Shown piece after piece: positions 1 through 11,350 of a DNA stretch of 64,000 nt. The position numbers were made by a program, and so were the translations under genes. This DNA comes from Melampsora larici-populina 98AG31 (lineage: Eukaryota > Basidiomycota > Pucciniomycetes > Pucciniales > Melampsoraceae): positions 124,001 through 188,000 of the forward strand of contig NW_006768775.1 of assembly GCF_000204055.1 (NCBI RefSeq). Reading direction: 5' to 3'. The notes under the pieces were generated by a model. The model was given only the letters and a program-made list of their open reading frames with translations. It was not told where the DNA came from and did no database searches. How positions within the stretch are numbered: the first letter of the stretch is position 1; each line of letters starts with the position of its first letter.

Positions 1-1561
1 GCCTATTCGAGCCATATACTTGCCATCAGAATTTCCCGAATCCAAAAGAAGTAGGATATTTCGAAAGGCCAACGCGTTCCAAGCGTCTTCATACGTGAGA
101 CTATGACTTCCAAGACACTTCCCCGTTCTTCGCACAGCATATGGACTTCATCAATACAAACCAGTCTCAAAACACTCAAGATCTTAGGATAGTCAAACCT
201 GTCAGGAGGTGGATGGAATTGATCATTAGTCAGTAAAATGAATGATCCACAGATTGGTGCATTCCCATTGGATCACTGACCATTTTCGAGTCATACTGTC
301 CCATTTCTCGGGTGTAGTGATGATCACATTAGCAATCTTGGCATCTTTCAAGCTTGAGAACTCGCTGTCGCCGGTCAATTCAATACATTTAACACCCAGG
401 GTGGCCAGCTTAGTCGTCCAATCTTGGAACCGCTCACTGCACAGCGATTTTGTGGGTGCCATGTAAACAGCTTTAGCGCATGAATCATACTCGAGCATGC
501 GCAGTATGCCAAGCTCAAAAATGACGGTTTTTCCACTTCCTGTTGGGGCCGTAACGACGACGTTGGCTTCTGACTCATAAACCTGGAAGATATCGATGGG
601 GTAAGTACTTGATTGGGTTCATTGAGATAATGAATACTTGCCGTTGGTAGAATCTTGCTCTGGACGAGGTTGAAAAATTGGAAGGGGAAAACCTTCTTGT
701 ACGGGTCGGCTTCGCGGATGAAAGAAATCAGTACAATTCAACGCAGCCATCGCAACATCATTCACTAGAATGATTAAACACTTACGTAGGTTTGAGACGG
801 GGGTTGACCTCACTGAAGGCCCTTGCTCGCGAGTAAGCGTTGTAGTATTTCGCGACTCTGGATACCCAGTCTCACGGTTGGCCGTAGGAATACTCGGATG
901 GGGCCCATCAACGTCATGAACCAGACTGTAAGACGTGTTCGGCACGGCTGATGCAAACGAGTTGTCAGATGAAGCATGCTCCACGGCCAAAGTAATCGAA
1001 CGAATCCTAACGAATCCTGACTCACCTGTTTCGGTAGACCGTCGATGCTCTGACACTCGATCCCGCTGGTTATTTGGGAGGTGTAGAGGAGGACCCGAAG
1101 GCAGGTCCTCGAATCTCGTTGGTTCTGGACCTGCGTCAGCCCCGGTCCTATCGTCGTAATGAGAGTAGTCTTCTCCATTATACTCATAGGCAGCTTCACC
1201 GATATCTAAAGTGGTACTGTTGATCAGCATAGGACGACAGGATGGTGATCTTTTGTTTCACCTTGCTCCGGGTAATCCTGATCATACTCATCCATTTCGT
1301 ATGCATGTTGGGCTTCAAATCCGGCGTGTTGACCATATTCATGACTGTGATCGACGGCTTGAATGTAAGATCCTCTGTCCATCGGAGAATAAGGTTGCAA
1401 GGGCAACGCAGATCCGTAAGGTTCTTGACCTTCAAAGATGCCAAATTCCTTTGCGAGACTGTGTTGGACATGGACCAAGACAAATACGTCTTAATCAGAT
1501 TGAAGCAAGGTTGAAACCTAGTATGCACGACGATAGCTAACTTTTCAAAGTCTTCATCCAT
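1..1561 (-). CDS. HFM1: MER3/HFM1-type meiotic DNA helicase, N-terminal part (runs off left edge)
   Basis: Superfamily 2 DNA helicase of the MER3/HFM1 group, which acts in meiotic crossover formation. Visible exons (minus strand): 1561-1542, 1458-1262, 1205-786, 709-642, 582-281 and 198 to about 74; the last intron appears to reach the window edge. The first about 210 residues are acidic and unlike any domain I know. Then come LPDPYKKVFPFQFFNLVQSK, the Walker A motif APTGSGKT, the motif TTPEKWDSMTRKW and the DEVH box followed by MLCEERGSVLEV and SRMKT, the order and spacing of Mer3/Hfm1 rather than Brr2. The start at 1561 gives a 6-residue first exon that splices in phase. The intron at 583-641 appears to begin with GC instead of GT. 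Helicase domain 2, the winged helix and the Sec63 region lie outside the window. The family call is firm; the N-terminal exon structure is inferred. Confidence 0.88.
583..641 (-). other. Putative GC-AG intron in the helicase gene
   Basis: Read on the minus strand, the exon ending ILPT is followed by GCAAGT and the next exon (VYESEANVVV) follows CCAG. Using the nearby GT instead leaves one extra base and an immediate stop codon, so the GC donor is the only phase-correct choice I found. Confidence 0.6.
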
Positions 1562-2683
1562 GTTATGGCAAATCAAGTATAAGTCTAAGCGAACCACCGA
1601 TCTGATGGAGATGATGAAAATGCGATGAAGATCAAAATATAAATCAGAGGATGAATGAGGAGTGAAAAGATAAAAGATGTCGGATGAGGTGGTCAACAGC
1701 TTACAAAACTGTCACTATTAGTATGAGCACAAGTCCAAACTTCAAAGAGCTGATTACCATTCTACGCATACACACTGCACAGTGAGAAGTTGAAATTAAA
1801 TGCGTGACTCTCTTCTGATGTCAACCTTACACTCGGCGCTCGTCTTTACCTGAATTTCGTACACTCATCATAAGTTTTGGGGTACTACCAGGCGTGAAGC
1901 GGGAAACACTTGTCATCGAAATGTTATAGACTATATTGATGTGGGGAACATTAGACTAGCAATGCCTTCCCCTAGGGAGGTGCATGCAATATATCGCAGG
2001 CAAACACGGCAAAGCATTGTCATCATGACCTAAACCTAAAGGTATGTATTTCTGTTTCCCACTGGCACAACTATGTCTTTTTGCAGCCAGTCATACACCA
2101 CACAAGGCGGCTCCCAGGAAGTTGTCTTTATGATTGCGAACACTCAATCAATTACAAATAGCGTGAGCTGTGAGTCCCTCTTCTATGTACCTAAGTGTTC
2201 AACCAGATCGGATCAAACGTGTCCTATCAGGAAGCCGTGCCGGACGTAGCATGATCGAATACGGCTGGCGCACACCTCACTTTTGTTCGTCTCCGAACAG
2301 TTGTCATTCTCGTGTTTTGTCAATGCGTAGCTTACGAACTGCGATCTCATTTAGAACCACCTAATTTCAGTTGATGGAATTTTACTACCCAGTCCACTCG
2401 GCGAAGACAACGCTCACGAAGTAAAAATTACGACGGTAAACAAGCAACGTGTCAAAGGCAGCCTCACATCTATGACGATGGAGCATGATTTGGCTGCCTT
2501 GCTTGAAATTTATGATCGCCGCGGTCTTCGGCTTCGGCGAGCAAAAATTGAACGCAAATGACATCCGCCTTGTGCGTGTCATTTCAAAAGCGCTTCAACT
2601 TCAGGTTTTTCATATTTTGCTTGCCCAGAACATTGTTCTTTCAAAACATATAAAACTATCCGTCTTTCCAACTATATACCGGC
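1562..2683. other. Intergenic, no gene seen
   Basis: Upstream region of two divergent genes. Only short unsupported reading frames are present, with no repeat or RNA gene that I can recognise. Confidence 0.5.
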
Positions 2684-2690
2684 TATAAAT
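2684..2690 (+). promoter_or_regulatory. TATA-box-like site of the first HHCC-domain gene
   Basis: TATAAAT lies 75 bp upstream of the ATG at 2765, a usual core promoter distance. No other element was identified. Confidence 0.45.
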
Positions 2691-2764
2691 CCCCTTGATT
2701 GATCAAGGACTACATCTCATCGATCAAACTATTTATTTATTTAACAAAACACTCTATCTATAAA

Positions 2765-4103
2765 ATGGCGTCCTATTTTTCAATACCCCAATCAATTGCT
2801 TTTCGCGATGACTCGTCAACATATTGCACCAATGGAACTGACGGTTATCCTTCTCTCGTCGAATTCAACGCAAAGATGGAGAATTACGTGAATCGAAAAA
2901 GGCGTACGGAACGGACCGCTATTGTGAGTAATTTATTCAAAGTCTTCCTCTGTTCATTGATATTGATGTTTGATTCCGGTCATTTTCTAACAGAGTCAAG
3001 CAGACTCGGAGCGTATTCAATATCTACTTTCAAACCCAGATGCGCTGCGCTCTGAACCTAGCGCGAGCTATAAGACCTGGATCAAAAAGACTTTTTGCTT
3101 GAAACCCACCCTTGCTGGAACCATAGTTTGTCGCAAGGAGAAAGACCCACAAGATGCCAGGCCGATTGCCACTAAGGAAATGATGTATTTTGTTCTCAAG
3201 CATGCCCATGCTGGTGAGGGACATGGTGGAAGAGATAAGACGGCGAAGATTGTGAAGCAGTCGCACTCCTTTGTTCGAAAGGGTCTGATATGTTTATTTC
3301 TTGAATTGTGCCCAACATGTCGAACACGAACTGAGGCTCTCAAAAAGGAAAAGCTCAACAATGTCCAAACAGCACCCAAGTTTTCAAACAACATCTTCAA
3401 CCTAGCTGCAAGATCACCCGTCTTACCGCAGGCGGTGGCTTATCCAGTCATCAATCAACGCTATTCGATGCCCTCCATTTTTACCCAACCCATCGTACCT
3501 GATAATCAAGTCAGCACGTATCCCAGCTTCCAGAATCATGAGATGTCATTGGCGCTTGCACAAGTCCCCGCAGCTCCTTTGACGTCTTATGGAGTACCAC
3601 CGCAAAGCTCAGCAGCGCTATATGACCTCCCCGACTCATCAATCCTGACAAACCTTCTCATGGAACCATATCTCATGACACCTAATACCGCTTGTTCTTT
3701 TGGAGACTTTCAACTGCAAAATCAACAACCTTATCATCATGCCTCACTCCCTGAAGCTAACTTCAATGGAAATCTTCGACCTGTGCCTCGAGACTATAAT
3801 CGCATCACCTCGACACAGCCAAGCGAGCCGATCAAATTCTCCAATCCATTCGAAATGAGCTCCATGCCATTGAAGTCCCATGACTTCCAACCTTCAGTTG
3901 GCCAGAGCTTCCCTCAGGTCGACGCATCGGCACCCTTCCTTGACCTCTTTGGACATCTTACACCCAACAGCATATACTCGCCTATGTCTCAGACTCCACC
4001 ACCTCAAATGGCTTCGCAAGACCTCCAACATATCGACAACTTTCTATTCCCAACGACCAATACAAAAGTCGGACGCTTTAATAATCGTCACTCATGTTTT
4101 TAA
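2765..4103 (+). CDS. Putative nuclear protein with integrase-like HHCC zinc module (tandem copy 1)
   Basis: Two exons, 2765-2923 and 2994-4103, encode 422 residues; the 70-bp intron (GTGAGT...AACAG) lies between codons. Residues about 20-53 carry a conserved block (CTNGTDGYP, then MENYVNRKRRTERT). The central domain has YKTWIKKTFCL followed by HAHAGEGHGGRDKTAK and LFLELCPTC, that is H-X4-H-X28-C-X2-C, the HHCC zinc-binding pattern of retroelement integrases. No DDE catalytic core follows. The C-terminal about 240 residues are Pro/Ser/Gln/Asn-rich and look disordered. The whole plan is repeated in the next gene, including the intron position. A transcription factor or other DNA-binding role is inferred from the zinc module plus disordered tail; no specific function is known to me. 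Confidence 0.82.
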
Positions 4104-5124
4104 GTTATATATTGTAAAATTCTCTTATAACCGGACTACATATTCTTATTTTGTTTATTTCTACAGCGGTAACTTTGTGCTGGGTCACTATCGGTTCCAC
4201 TCGTATCTATTTATATCCATGCTAACTACTTGCATATGCCTACATCCATGCTAACTACTTGCATATACCTACTTGATATAACACTCAAAGAGCGTACATT
4301 TCACTTTACTATGTATACTAAAAAGTTCCACTATCCTTGCCTTCCCAGTGATAAAACATCGTTGATGACGTCCTTCCATCTGTTCAATAAACCTCTGAGT
4401 GACATTGATCTAAAATGAGTCTATTCCCTACAAGTGAGGAAGTACCACTGTTACCACACGTGATATAGGAGCGTCTGGAATCATCTGCTAAAGTCAGTCA
4501 AGATTGAAATTTTGGAAGGCTGCTCGCGCAGGAGTTCATACCGCGACAGACTTCTCATTGCGCTCGCACACAACAAGCCTTCAGTGCACACAGCCTCTTG
4601 AGGTAACTCGACGGTTGAAGTTGTAATCCTTCCCGCCATAGACCGCGCATGCAATGGCGAGACAATCATCCAACCGTACCCAAGTTGGCGGAACGTTCGA
4701 TCCAGGACTAGCGGTTGTACATTATGGGCAACGGAACGGCCGTCCTTGAACTCGGTTTCACTTTTGGTGATAGGACGAAGTGGCTTGCGAACCAATCTTG
4801 AGAAAGAAAAGTGTTCAGAGCAAGTGCGCCTTCGAGATTCCACACCCCTTCTTCACGAATACCTATCTATCCTCAATCGTTCTTCTTACCAATTTGTCAT
4901 CGACACATCCGTTGCTTATTTTTCTTGTTGCCCTACTTGCTTGACAATCCGTTATACTCCCCTCCTGCTACAGATTATCGGGTCTTTTGAAACTCGTACT
5001 CGTAAGAAGTTTCCCTCGCCTCTCCTTGATTCTCTTTGTGCTCCAGGAAATCACTCATCATTTACGACGCGTCTTGGTAGAAGACCCGCGTGACTCACTG
5101 AGTGCAGCAACTTATAGGAATCTC
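4104..5124. other. Spacer between the tandem HHCC-domain genes
   Basis: No convincing gene. A short direct repeat containing CATGCTAACTACTTGCATAT occurs near 4218 and 4248. The second half, from about 4850, is pyrimidine-rich and probably holds the promoter and 5' leader of the next gene. Confidence 0.5.
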
Positions 5125-7530
5125 ATGGAACATCGACTGGACCATTATCCAATTCAGGGGTCGGTGTCAATTGCCGATAATCTTCAAGACGGGATGGGAA
5201 ATTGGCCACAACAGATAATGAATCCTACACTTTACCAGAGGGAACCGCACTCCCAATCTATGCAAGGCGGTGAAACAGAACAAAGCATCAGCCGGAATCC
5301 AGAACTGATAATCATGTCTTGTACTAATGGAAGCGACGGCTTTCCGGCACAAATTGAATTTAATCGCCGGATGGAAAACTATATCAGTCGCAAGAAGCGC
5401 GCAGAGAGGACTGTGGTGGTTTGTAGACTTTTATTTTATTTTCCTTTTTGGTCTTCATGCTCGTAGACCGTTTGGCCCACAAGATTGGGATAACCACTGA
5501 GCAGAAATGTTTTGTTTTTCATACAGAATGACGAAGAACTCGCATCAATTCATCGCCTGCTGTCTGATCCAGCGGCCATGCGAGCAGAAACTGATGTCAG
5601 CCACCGCACTTGGGTCAAGAAGACATTCTGTTTACGGCCATCATTGTCTGCCGGTTCCGTTGTTTGCCATAGGGATAAGGGTCAAACAATACCTCAACCG
5701 ATTGCCTCTAAAGAACAAATGTATTTCATCTTGAAGAAGGCTCACGCGTCGGAAGGTCATGGAGGTCGAGATAAGACGGCAAAGGCTGTGAAGAAAACTC
5801 ATTCCTTCATTCGAAAAGGACTCATCTGCTTGTTCCTTGAAGTCTGCCCAACTTGTCGCGTCAGGAACGATGCCGTCAAGAAAGACAAACCCAACAACAC
5901 TGGCACCTTTTCTGGTATTTCGGACTCGCATGGCGGGATGTCACTAGGGCCTTGGGGTATGGACACATTGCATCCGCCTCCTCCGCCTGACTTAGGCTCG
6001 CAAGGATTTTTTCTCGGCAAGGAACTAGGTCCACCGGGGATGAATCCCACCCATACCTCCGGAAGACGCCCACCCACGCTCACTGAGGCCACCGGCGCGG
6101 CCATGCATTCAAATCTGAACCATCTTCGCAATAATACCTATCCGCAAGTGGATATGGCACACGGATCGCATATGCCCACTTCTGATTATCCTTTGAATTC
6201 TTTGGAGCTACCGTCACAGCACCTTTTCAACTCATTTAGCGCGTCAGACTATCGGAATCCGCAAATCTCCGTCCACCAACCCCAGATACGGCCACCATTC
6301 GTGACGATGCAACCTGATACCACACAGCTGAATCATTCTAACATGTTGCAACACAACAATCAACAAATGCTATTGCAACAACAAATGCAGATGCAGCTTC
6401 AGTTCCAGCAGTTCCAGCAGTTCCAGCAACAAGCCCAGCTTCAGGACCAGCGGCCGATGTCCGCCTCCCCGCGTTTACCAGATTCTGTTTTCCAGGCTCA
6501 ACAACAAGATGAAGCGCAGAATAGACAGCAATATCTCAGTCCACGCCTCCAGCAGACCTTTGATCTCCGTCCGCAAAATTCTTCCAACAGTAGTTCCGAT
6601 GCGTTCCTCCAGCAGTCGCAATACCAGGCTCAGCAGCCTCCGCCTCTTACGTTGCTCGCTTCGAATAACATCTATGACCCTACGAACGCTTCTTTCTTGC
6701 TCAATCAGACTGGATCGGAAGAGCTTCCCCTGACGGACAATGAATTACTTCGGGCATCTGCTGATCTTAACCACGTCCGTATACCTTCGAATATTTCGAC
6801 CAACGAGAAGTTTGGAGCTCTCGCCCTTCGAGATGCATCGGTAGGCTCGAATTCGAATCCTCATAGTCGCTATGCATCCTCACAAGGCTATCAACCCGGT
6901 CCCCCAACTGCGAATTCAGACTTGGTGATGCCTTCAAGTGGACTTCGATTTGAACACTCAGAATTATTCAATCAGCCGCAGGATGGGTTCGATTACCAAT
7001 CTTCATCTGGACCTTCAACTGGAGTCTCGTTCTGGACGAGGCCCGATGAAATGCCTAACTCGGGGCTAACTGCCGGAGTTTTTACTGCCGGGCTTGAATC
7101 GTGTGTCGCCAAGCCAGCTGATGAAGGGAACCATCAACGCTCTTCTACAATTCCGGAACCTAGCCCAGAGGGCAAACGCCGTGCAGCTTTCAAGCCCTTG
7201 ATTTCGTTCTCTCAACACCGTTGTGGTTCCGCACCGCCTCCAGCTTTACTGCAGACTTACAAATCCAACGATCCCAATTCTTTATCGGTTAACGTGGCTG
7301 CTCCCGAAGATGAAGACGGTCTCAGCTCGGATCTCCCTCGCTCAGCACCCGCCACCCTGTCAAGCTCTATGGAGAAGTCATTGAATGACTTCTTTTCTCA
7401 AATGCCTGAAGATGGTGCCCTCAGTGATGAAATGCTACATCAGCTCCTCGGGGCCGATCTAGCCTCGAGTTCAGAGGATGCCCCTCTCTTTCCATCAGAC
7501 AACTCTTTATCATTTCCAACTTTGCTCTGA
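5125..7530 (+). CDS. Putative nuclear Q-rich protein with integrase-like HHCC zinc module (tandem copy 2)
   Basis: Exons 5125-5418 and 5527-7530 encode 765 residues, with a 108-bp intron at the same codon-phase position as in the preceding gene. Residues about 64-98 match its paralog (CTNGSDGFP, then MENYISRKKRAERT). RTWVKKTFCLR is followed by a canonical module with His171, His176, Cys205 and Cys208 (GHGGRDKTAK, then LFLEVCPTC). Downstream lie a long low-complexity region with glutamine runs (about 6355-6450: QQQMQMQLQFQQFQQFQQ) and an acidic Ser-rich C-terminus, typical of fungal activation or condensate-forming tails. An in-frame upstream ATG at 4987 would add 46 residues; I prefer 5125 because conservation starts after it. 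Function is unknown; a chromatin-bound regulator built on a domesticated integrase zinc domain is my inference. Confidence 0.85.
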
Positions 7531-7950
7531 ATGGTGACTTGTAAGAAAACCCTTCTACCCAGGTTCTTGTCTTCTACGGAGTTTTATACGGTACCGTTCT
7601 ATGTCTTCTTGATTCATTTCTACCCATATTTCCTTCATAACATGTAGCTTCAATCAGGCTTTTGTTTATGAAACTTTGTATTCTCTTTGATTTGGCGTTT
7701 TGGTCCAGTCATCTTAATTCATCTTTCTCTGTTGTCTTTCTCTTTTGGGAGTGGAAATTTTCGGTGGGAATTGCTTGAAATTTTTCTGTTCAGATTCAAA
7801 TTTTGTATCACCGCTGCATTTTATTGCCAAAATTGTAATTCAACATCCTCAACGAGGAAAACTATTAATCAAAGACTTAGATATGCCATGCCTTTCCTGA
7901 GAGTTTGTTTGAGTATTTGGCTTTGCCACATCTTTATTGAAGAGTGGACC
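7531..7950. other. 3' flank, AT-rich, no gene seen
   Basis: T-rich sequence after the stop codon of the second HHCC-domain gene, probably 3' UTR and intergenic DNA. Nothing else is supported. Confidence 0.5.
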
Positions 7951-7954
7951 GTCT

Positions 7955-8135
7955 GAAGTGATCCGCTTCGATCCGCTTTTTGGCGGGTTTTTTGTAAGAG
8001 GGGCGGTTTTCCGCTACACATGTGACCCGCTATCGAGCCGCTCTCAAGACAAGCCCGCTACAAGGCTTGTGTAGCACAGCGGCTGTTGGAGCCGCTTTCG
8101 CTCCGCTTTATCAAATTTCACGCGGAGGCAGCGGG
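7955..8135. repeat. GC-rich block of dispersed short motifs, possible transposon end
   Basis: A GC-rich island in AT-rich DNA with many copies of CCGCT, AGCGG and CCGC in both orientations (for example GATCCGCTTCGATCCGCTTT and AGCGGCTGTTGGAGCCGCTTT). Dispersed subterminal motifs of this kind are common near hAT transposon ends. The partner end and target duplication were not found. Confidence 0.35.
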
Positions 8136-9383
8136 CCCAGGCAACGTATTTATTCACCTTTTTTATAGCATCGTATCAGAATGCCATCAGTGTATCCTCC
8201 TTAGTCATTCTTCAGCTGGCTGAGGTTGATGTCAAGCATGGTATGAGGAGTTGAGCTGAAGAAGAATGAGGATGGGAAGAAGTGCTCTGATTTGGTAGAT
8301 GAGGAACATTATTTGGATAAATTTGAGGAAGAGAAAAAGGAAGAAGAAAAAAAAAGGAAAAGGAAATCTACCTAACCTTCATCACAATCTTTGTTGCATT
8401 CAGATTCAAAATCAAAATCATCTTCTAAATTGTCTTCCTGTTCATAGTCTTCATCTGAGGAAGAGAGTGATTATTCTTACAAAAAACTGACCAAGAAGAA
8501 GAAACTGAAGTTTAAGAAGAAGAAAGCCAAATGCCATGATTTAACTTCCCTGCCAAAGAGATCGAACAAGACATTCAAAGAATTCAAAGAATTTGTTTCA
8601 ATAACAATTTTTAATGGGACATATTTAGATTTATACCATACATCAACAAGTTCAGGTTCAAAGTAAAAGAAGCTGAAGTTAAAGGTCTTGGAAGGACTAC
8701 AATTCAAGATGCTGGTGCAAGAGCTTCTGCAGCACCATCTGATTTTCAAAAAGGCTTGGTGCACCAGCCCTTGCTGGGTAGGCCAGGGTCAGATCTGGGT
8801 AAGAGTTTGATACAAACGGCCTTGTACCAGAATTGTTTTTGGCCCATTTTTGACTCACAATCTGACAACATCATCAGCTTCACTTGCCATGTAATTTTCC
8901 ACAATCAAATGTGCATCAAACCAACTGATATAAATGGCACCTGATTGTGGGGCTTTCTCATGTCTGATAGTGTGGAGTCATTGGGTGATGAATGTGAAGC
9001 CCAATGCAAATACTGCAGGGAGGGTATGCATCCAGACCCATCTGATTGATCTTTATGTGATTGCAATCACATATTGAACATATTTCATAAACCATTTCAG
9101 CACTTTTTTATATTCGTTTTCAATTTTAAAAAAAACAAATTGTTGTGCTGACACCACCAATGCCACCAGACATGGTTTGTATTCTAGAGGGCCTCATTTG
9201 GCATGCAGTAACTTCAAGACCCCCCACACCAACATCTTGACCTACAATAAGCTCAACCTGACCTTATCTACTTGAATCCCAACATACAACACCTCACAAA
9301 TCCCAAATCCATCAACACCCATGGTCTCACAGGTTGACATTCATCATCTTTGACTAGTATGAAGAATATGTAAGAGTGCCATA
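8136..9383. other. AT-rich accessory DNA with decayed low-complexity coding traces
   Basis: On the plus strand, 8330-8530 reads in broken frames as a Lys/Glu/Ser-rich segment (EEESDYSYKKLTKKKKLKF), then about 500 bp of interrupted frame. It looks like remains of a transposon protein, but I cannot name the family. Confidence 0.35.
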
Positions 9384-10093
9384 GTGGTACACAAATATCT
9401 CATCCCAACCTAAAAACACATGGCAAAAACTTATGACAACCCAATTCTTTTGGGGGTTTTGTCCCAAGGGTTTTTCACTTGGGTCTCCCTGAGCTGTTGG
9501 AGAGCTCTAACCCATGTAATCCTCTGCAACATGCCCTTGTCATCCCTATACACCATCATTATATCTCATATTTTGCTTCTTACTGCAACTATAGTGGCTA
9601 GTGTCTAAAACCATGAAATCAGGTATTTTGACCAAAAAGCTTATCAATATCACAGTTTTGATGCAAATTGGAATCCAAGACCAGATTTGGAATCCTCACC
9701 CAAGTCAATTTGAGGGCTCATAAGTTTTCATGATTTTTACAATGTAGTAATATTATTCCATAGAGTGTAATTTATGATCAAAAAATACAAAACAGACAAT
9801 TTCTGGTGCTTTTGGACCTTCTCCATTAGTAAGAACAAAAATCAAAGTGATAAGTTGAAAATTGAGAAGGTTATAAAAAGGCCCTTGCTATTTGCAGCCC
9901 ACACAAAATCCATGTAGGCGCTGCCAAAACAGTGCCTACATTTATGATGTAGGCTCTTTTTCCTTTTTCAAATGACGCCTACAGGCTGAAAAACCAATGT
10001 AGGCGTCATCTGTGTACGCCTACATTCTAAAAATAAAATGTAGGCGTAAATTTTAAGTGCCTACATTGTGTAGGTGTCACAAAAATGCGCCTA

Positions 10094-10361
10094 TAGTGGG
10101 AACCATCAAGAGCCACTTAATCAGATAATTTTTCGAACAAGATTACCGAAGTCACAAATATCACTCAATTCAAAAATCAAGATATTTTTGGGGTCCCCTT
10201 GTTCAGGGTTATTCAAAAATATCCTCAGAGGACCAAATTTCAAAGTTCTTGTTTTTTTATTCCTGACGCTCAAGAGTGTACCAGAGGAAAATCAGATGTT
10301 TGTTGTATGTAATTACAAACTACCCGGTCCGTGGCTTCTTGTGTCTTGATGGTTCCCACTA
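10094..10361. mobile_element. 268-bp mariner-like MITE nested in the 979-bp element
   Basis: TIRs of 18 bp, TAGTGGGAACCATCAAGA at 10094 and its complement ending at 10361, are flanked by TA on both sides (10092-10093, 10362-10363). The TIR start TAGTGG is shared with the surrounding 5.9-kb transposon, so the two may use related transposases. Confidence 0.75.
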
Positions 10362-10407
10362 TACATCTTTTTTTTGACTGTAGGCGTAATTTTGTGCGCC
10401 TACATAT

Positions 10408-10590
10408 TTTAATACCAACACCCTTATAATTTTATAATCAAATGTGCACTCTCACATTTAATACCCTTATCATTTAATACCAACACCCTTATAATTAATC
10501 TCACCACACTTATAATTAATCTCACCACCCTTATAATTTAATACCAACACCCTTATATATTAATACCATCACCCTTATAGATTTGTATTC
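10408..10590. repeat. Minisatellite inside the 979-bp element
   Basis: Imperfect tandem units of about 22-23 bp built on TTTAATACCAACACCCTTATA, with shortened variants (ATTAATCTCACCACCCTTATA). Typical internal filler of a MITE. Confidence 0.65.
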
Positions 10591-11350
10591 ACACGTGTAT
10601 AAGACCCTTATAACTAACTTAAGCGCCTACATGGAAAAAACAATGTAGGCGCTCAAAAAAAGGCCCTACCTTTTATTTTTAGAATGTAGGCGTACACAAA
10701 TGACGCCTACATTGGTTTTTCAGCCTGTAGGCGTCATTTGAAAAAGGAAAAAGCGCCTACATCATAAATGTAGGCGCTTTTTGGCGGAAAACAACCGTGT
10801 AGGCGTAATTTGGACAGCACCTACATGGATTTCATGTGGACTGCAAATAGCAACAGCCTATAAAAAAGGGAAAAAAGTGATCAATTGATCATTGGCATTG
10901 GGTACATTTTTGGGAAAAAATATCAGATGATACACTTCCTAATGCTTTGCAACATTCTCCATCAGTGAGGAAAAAGACTACAGTAATAAGTCAATATTTA
11001 AAAAAAATATAAGGAAAAATGAAAAAAACTATTATCAATTGAAGTCAGCATTGGTTGCAGAGTTCCAAGCAACAGTTCAATGTGACTTGTATAGCTGGAC
11101 ATTTGGGTAAGGACCAGGTTGTGCTTTCATATCCTCCCTATGAGCAATGAGTTTGCTAAACATAAGTAAAAACTGGGGATGAGGGGAGATGAGTTTCACT
11201 TACAAGAGGTGCCTCATTGCTGCATTGATTTTGCAAGAAAATTGTTGGATTGTTACAAGGGGACATGCTTTCCTGATTGTTTAAAACCTTTCCTTTGCTT
11301 CTTGAAGGTTAGAGCACTCAAAGCTGTGTTCTTGGTAGCCTGAAGCAAAA

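Larger units (their letters stand above)
9880..10858. mobile_element. 979-bp non-autonomous element with long inverted arms and 8-bp target duplication
   Basis: Left arm 9880-10090 and right arm about 10620-10858 are inverted copies of one another (ends GGCCCTTGCTATTTGCAG and its near complement). TATAAAAA flanks both sides (9872-9879 and 10859-10866). The arms are dense in TGTAGGCG and CGCCTACA words. An 8-bp duplication with arms near 200 bp points to a hAT- or Mutator-type MITE. It contains a smaller element and a minisatellite, and has no coding capacity. Confidence 0.75.

Noticed and set aside
935..1159. Plus-strand open frame opposite the helicase gene
   Set aside because: Shadow of the coding minus strand; no start context, splice signals or known motif.
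3068..3400. Minus-strand frames across the HHCC module
   Set aside because: Antisense of a conserved coding domain, with no motif of their own.
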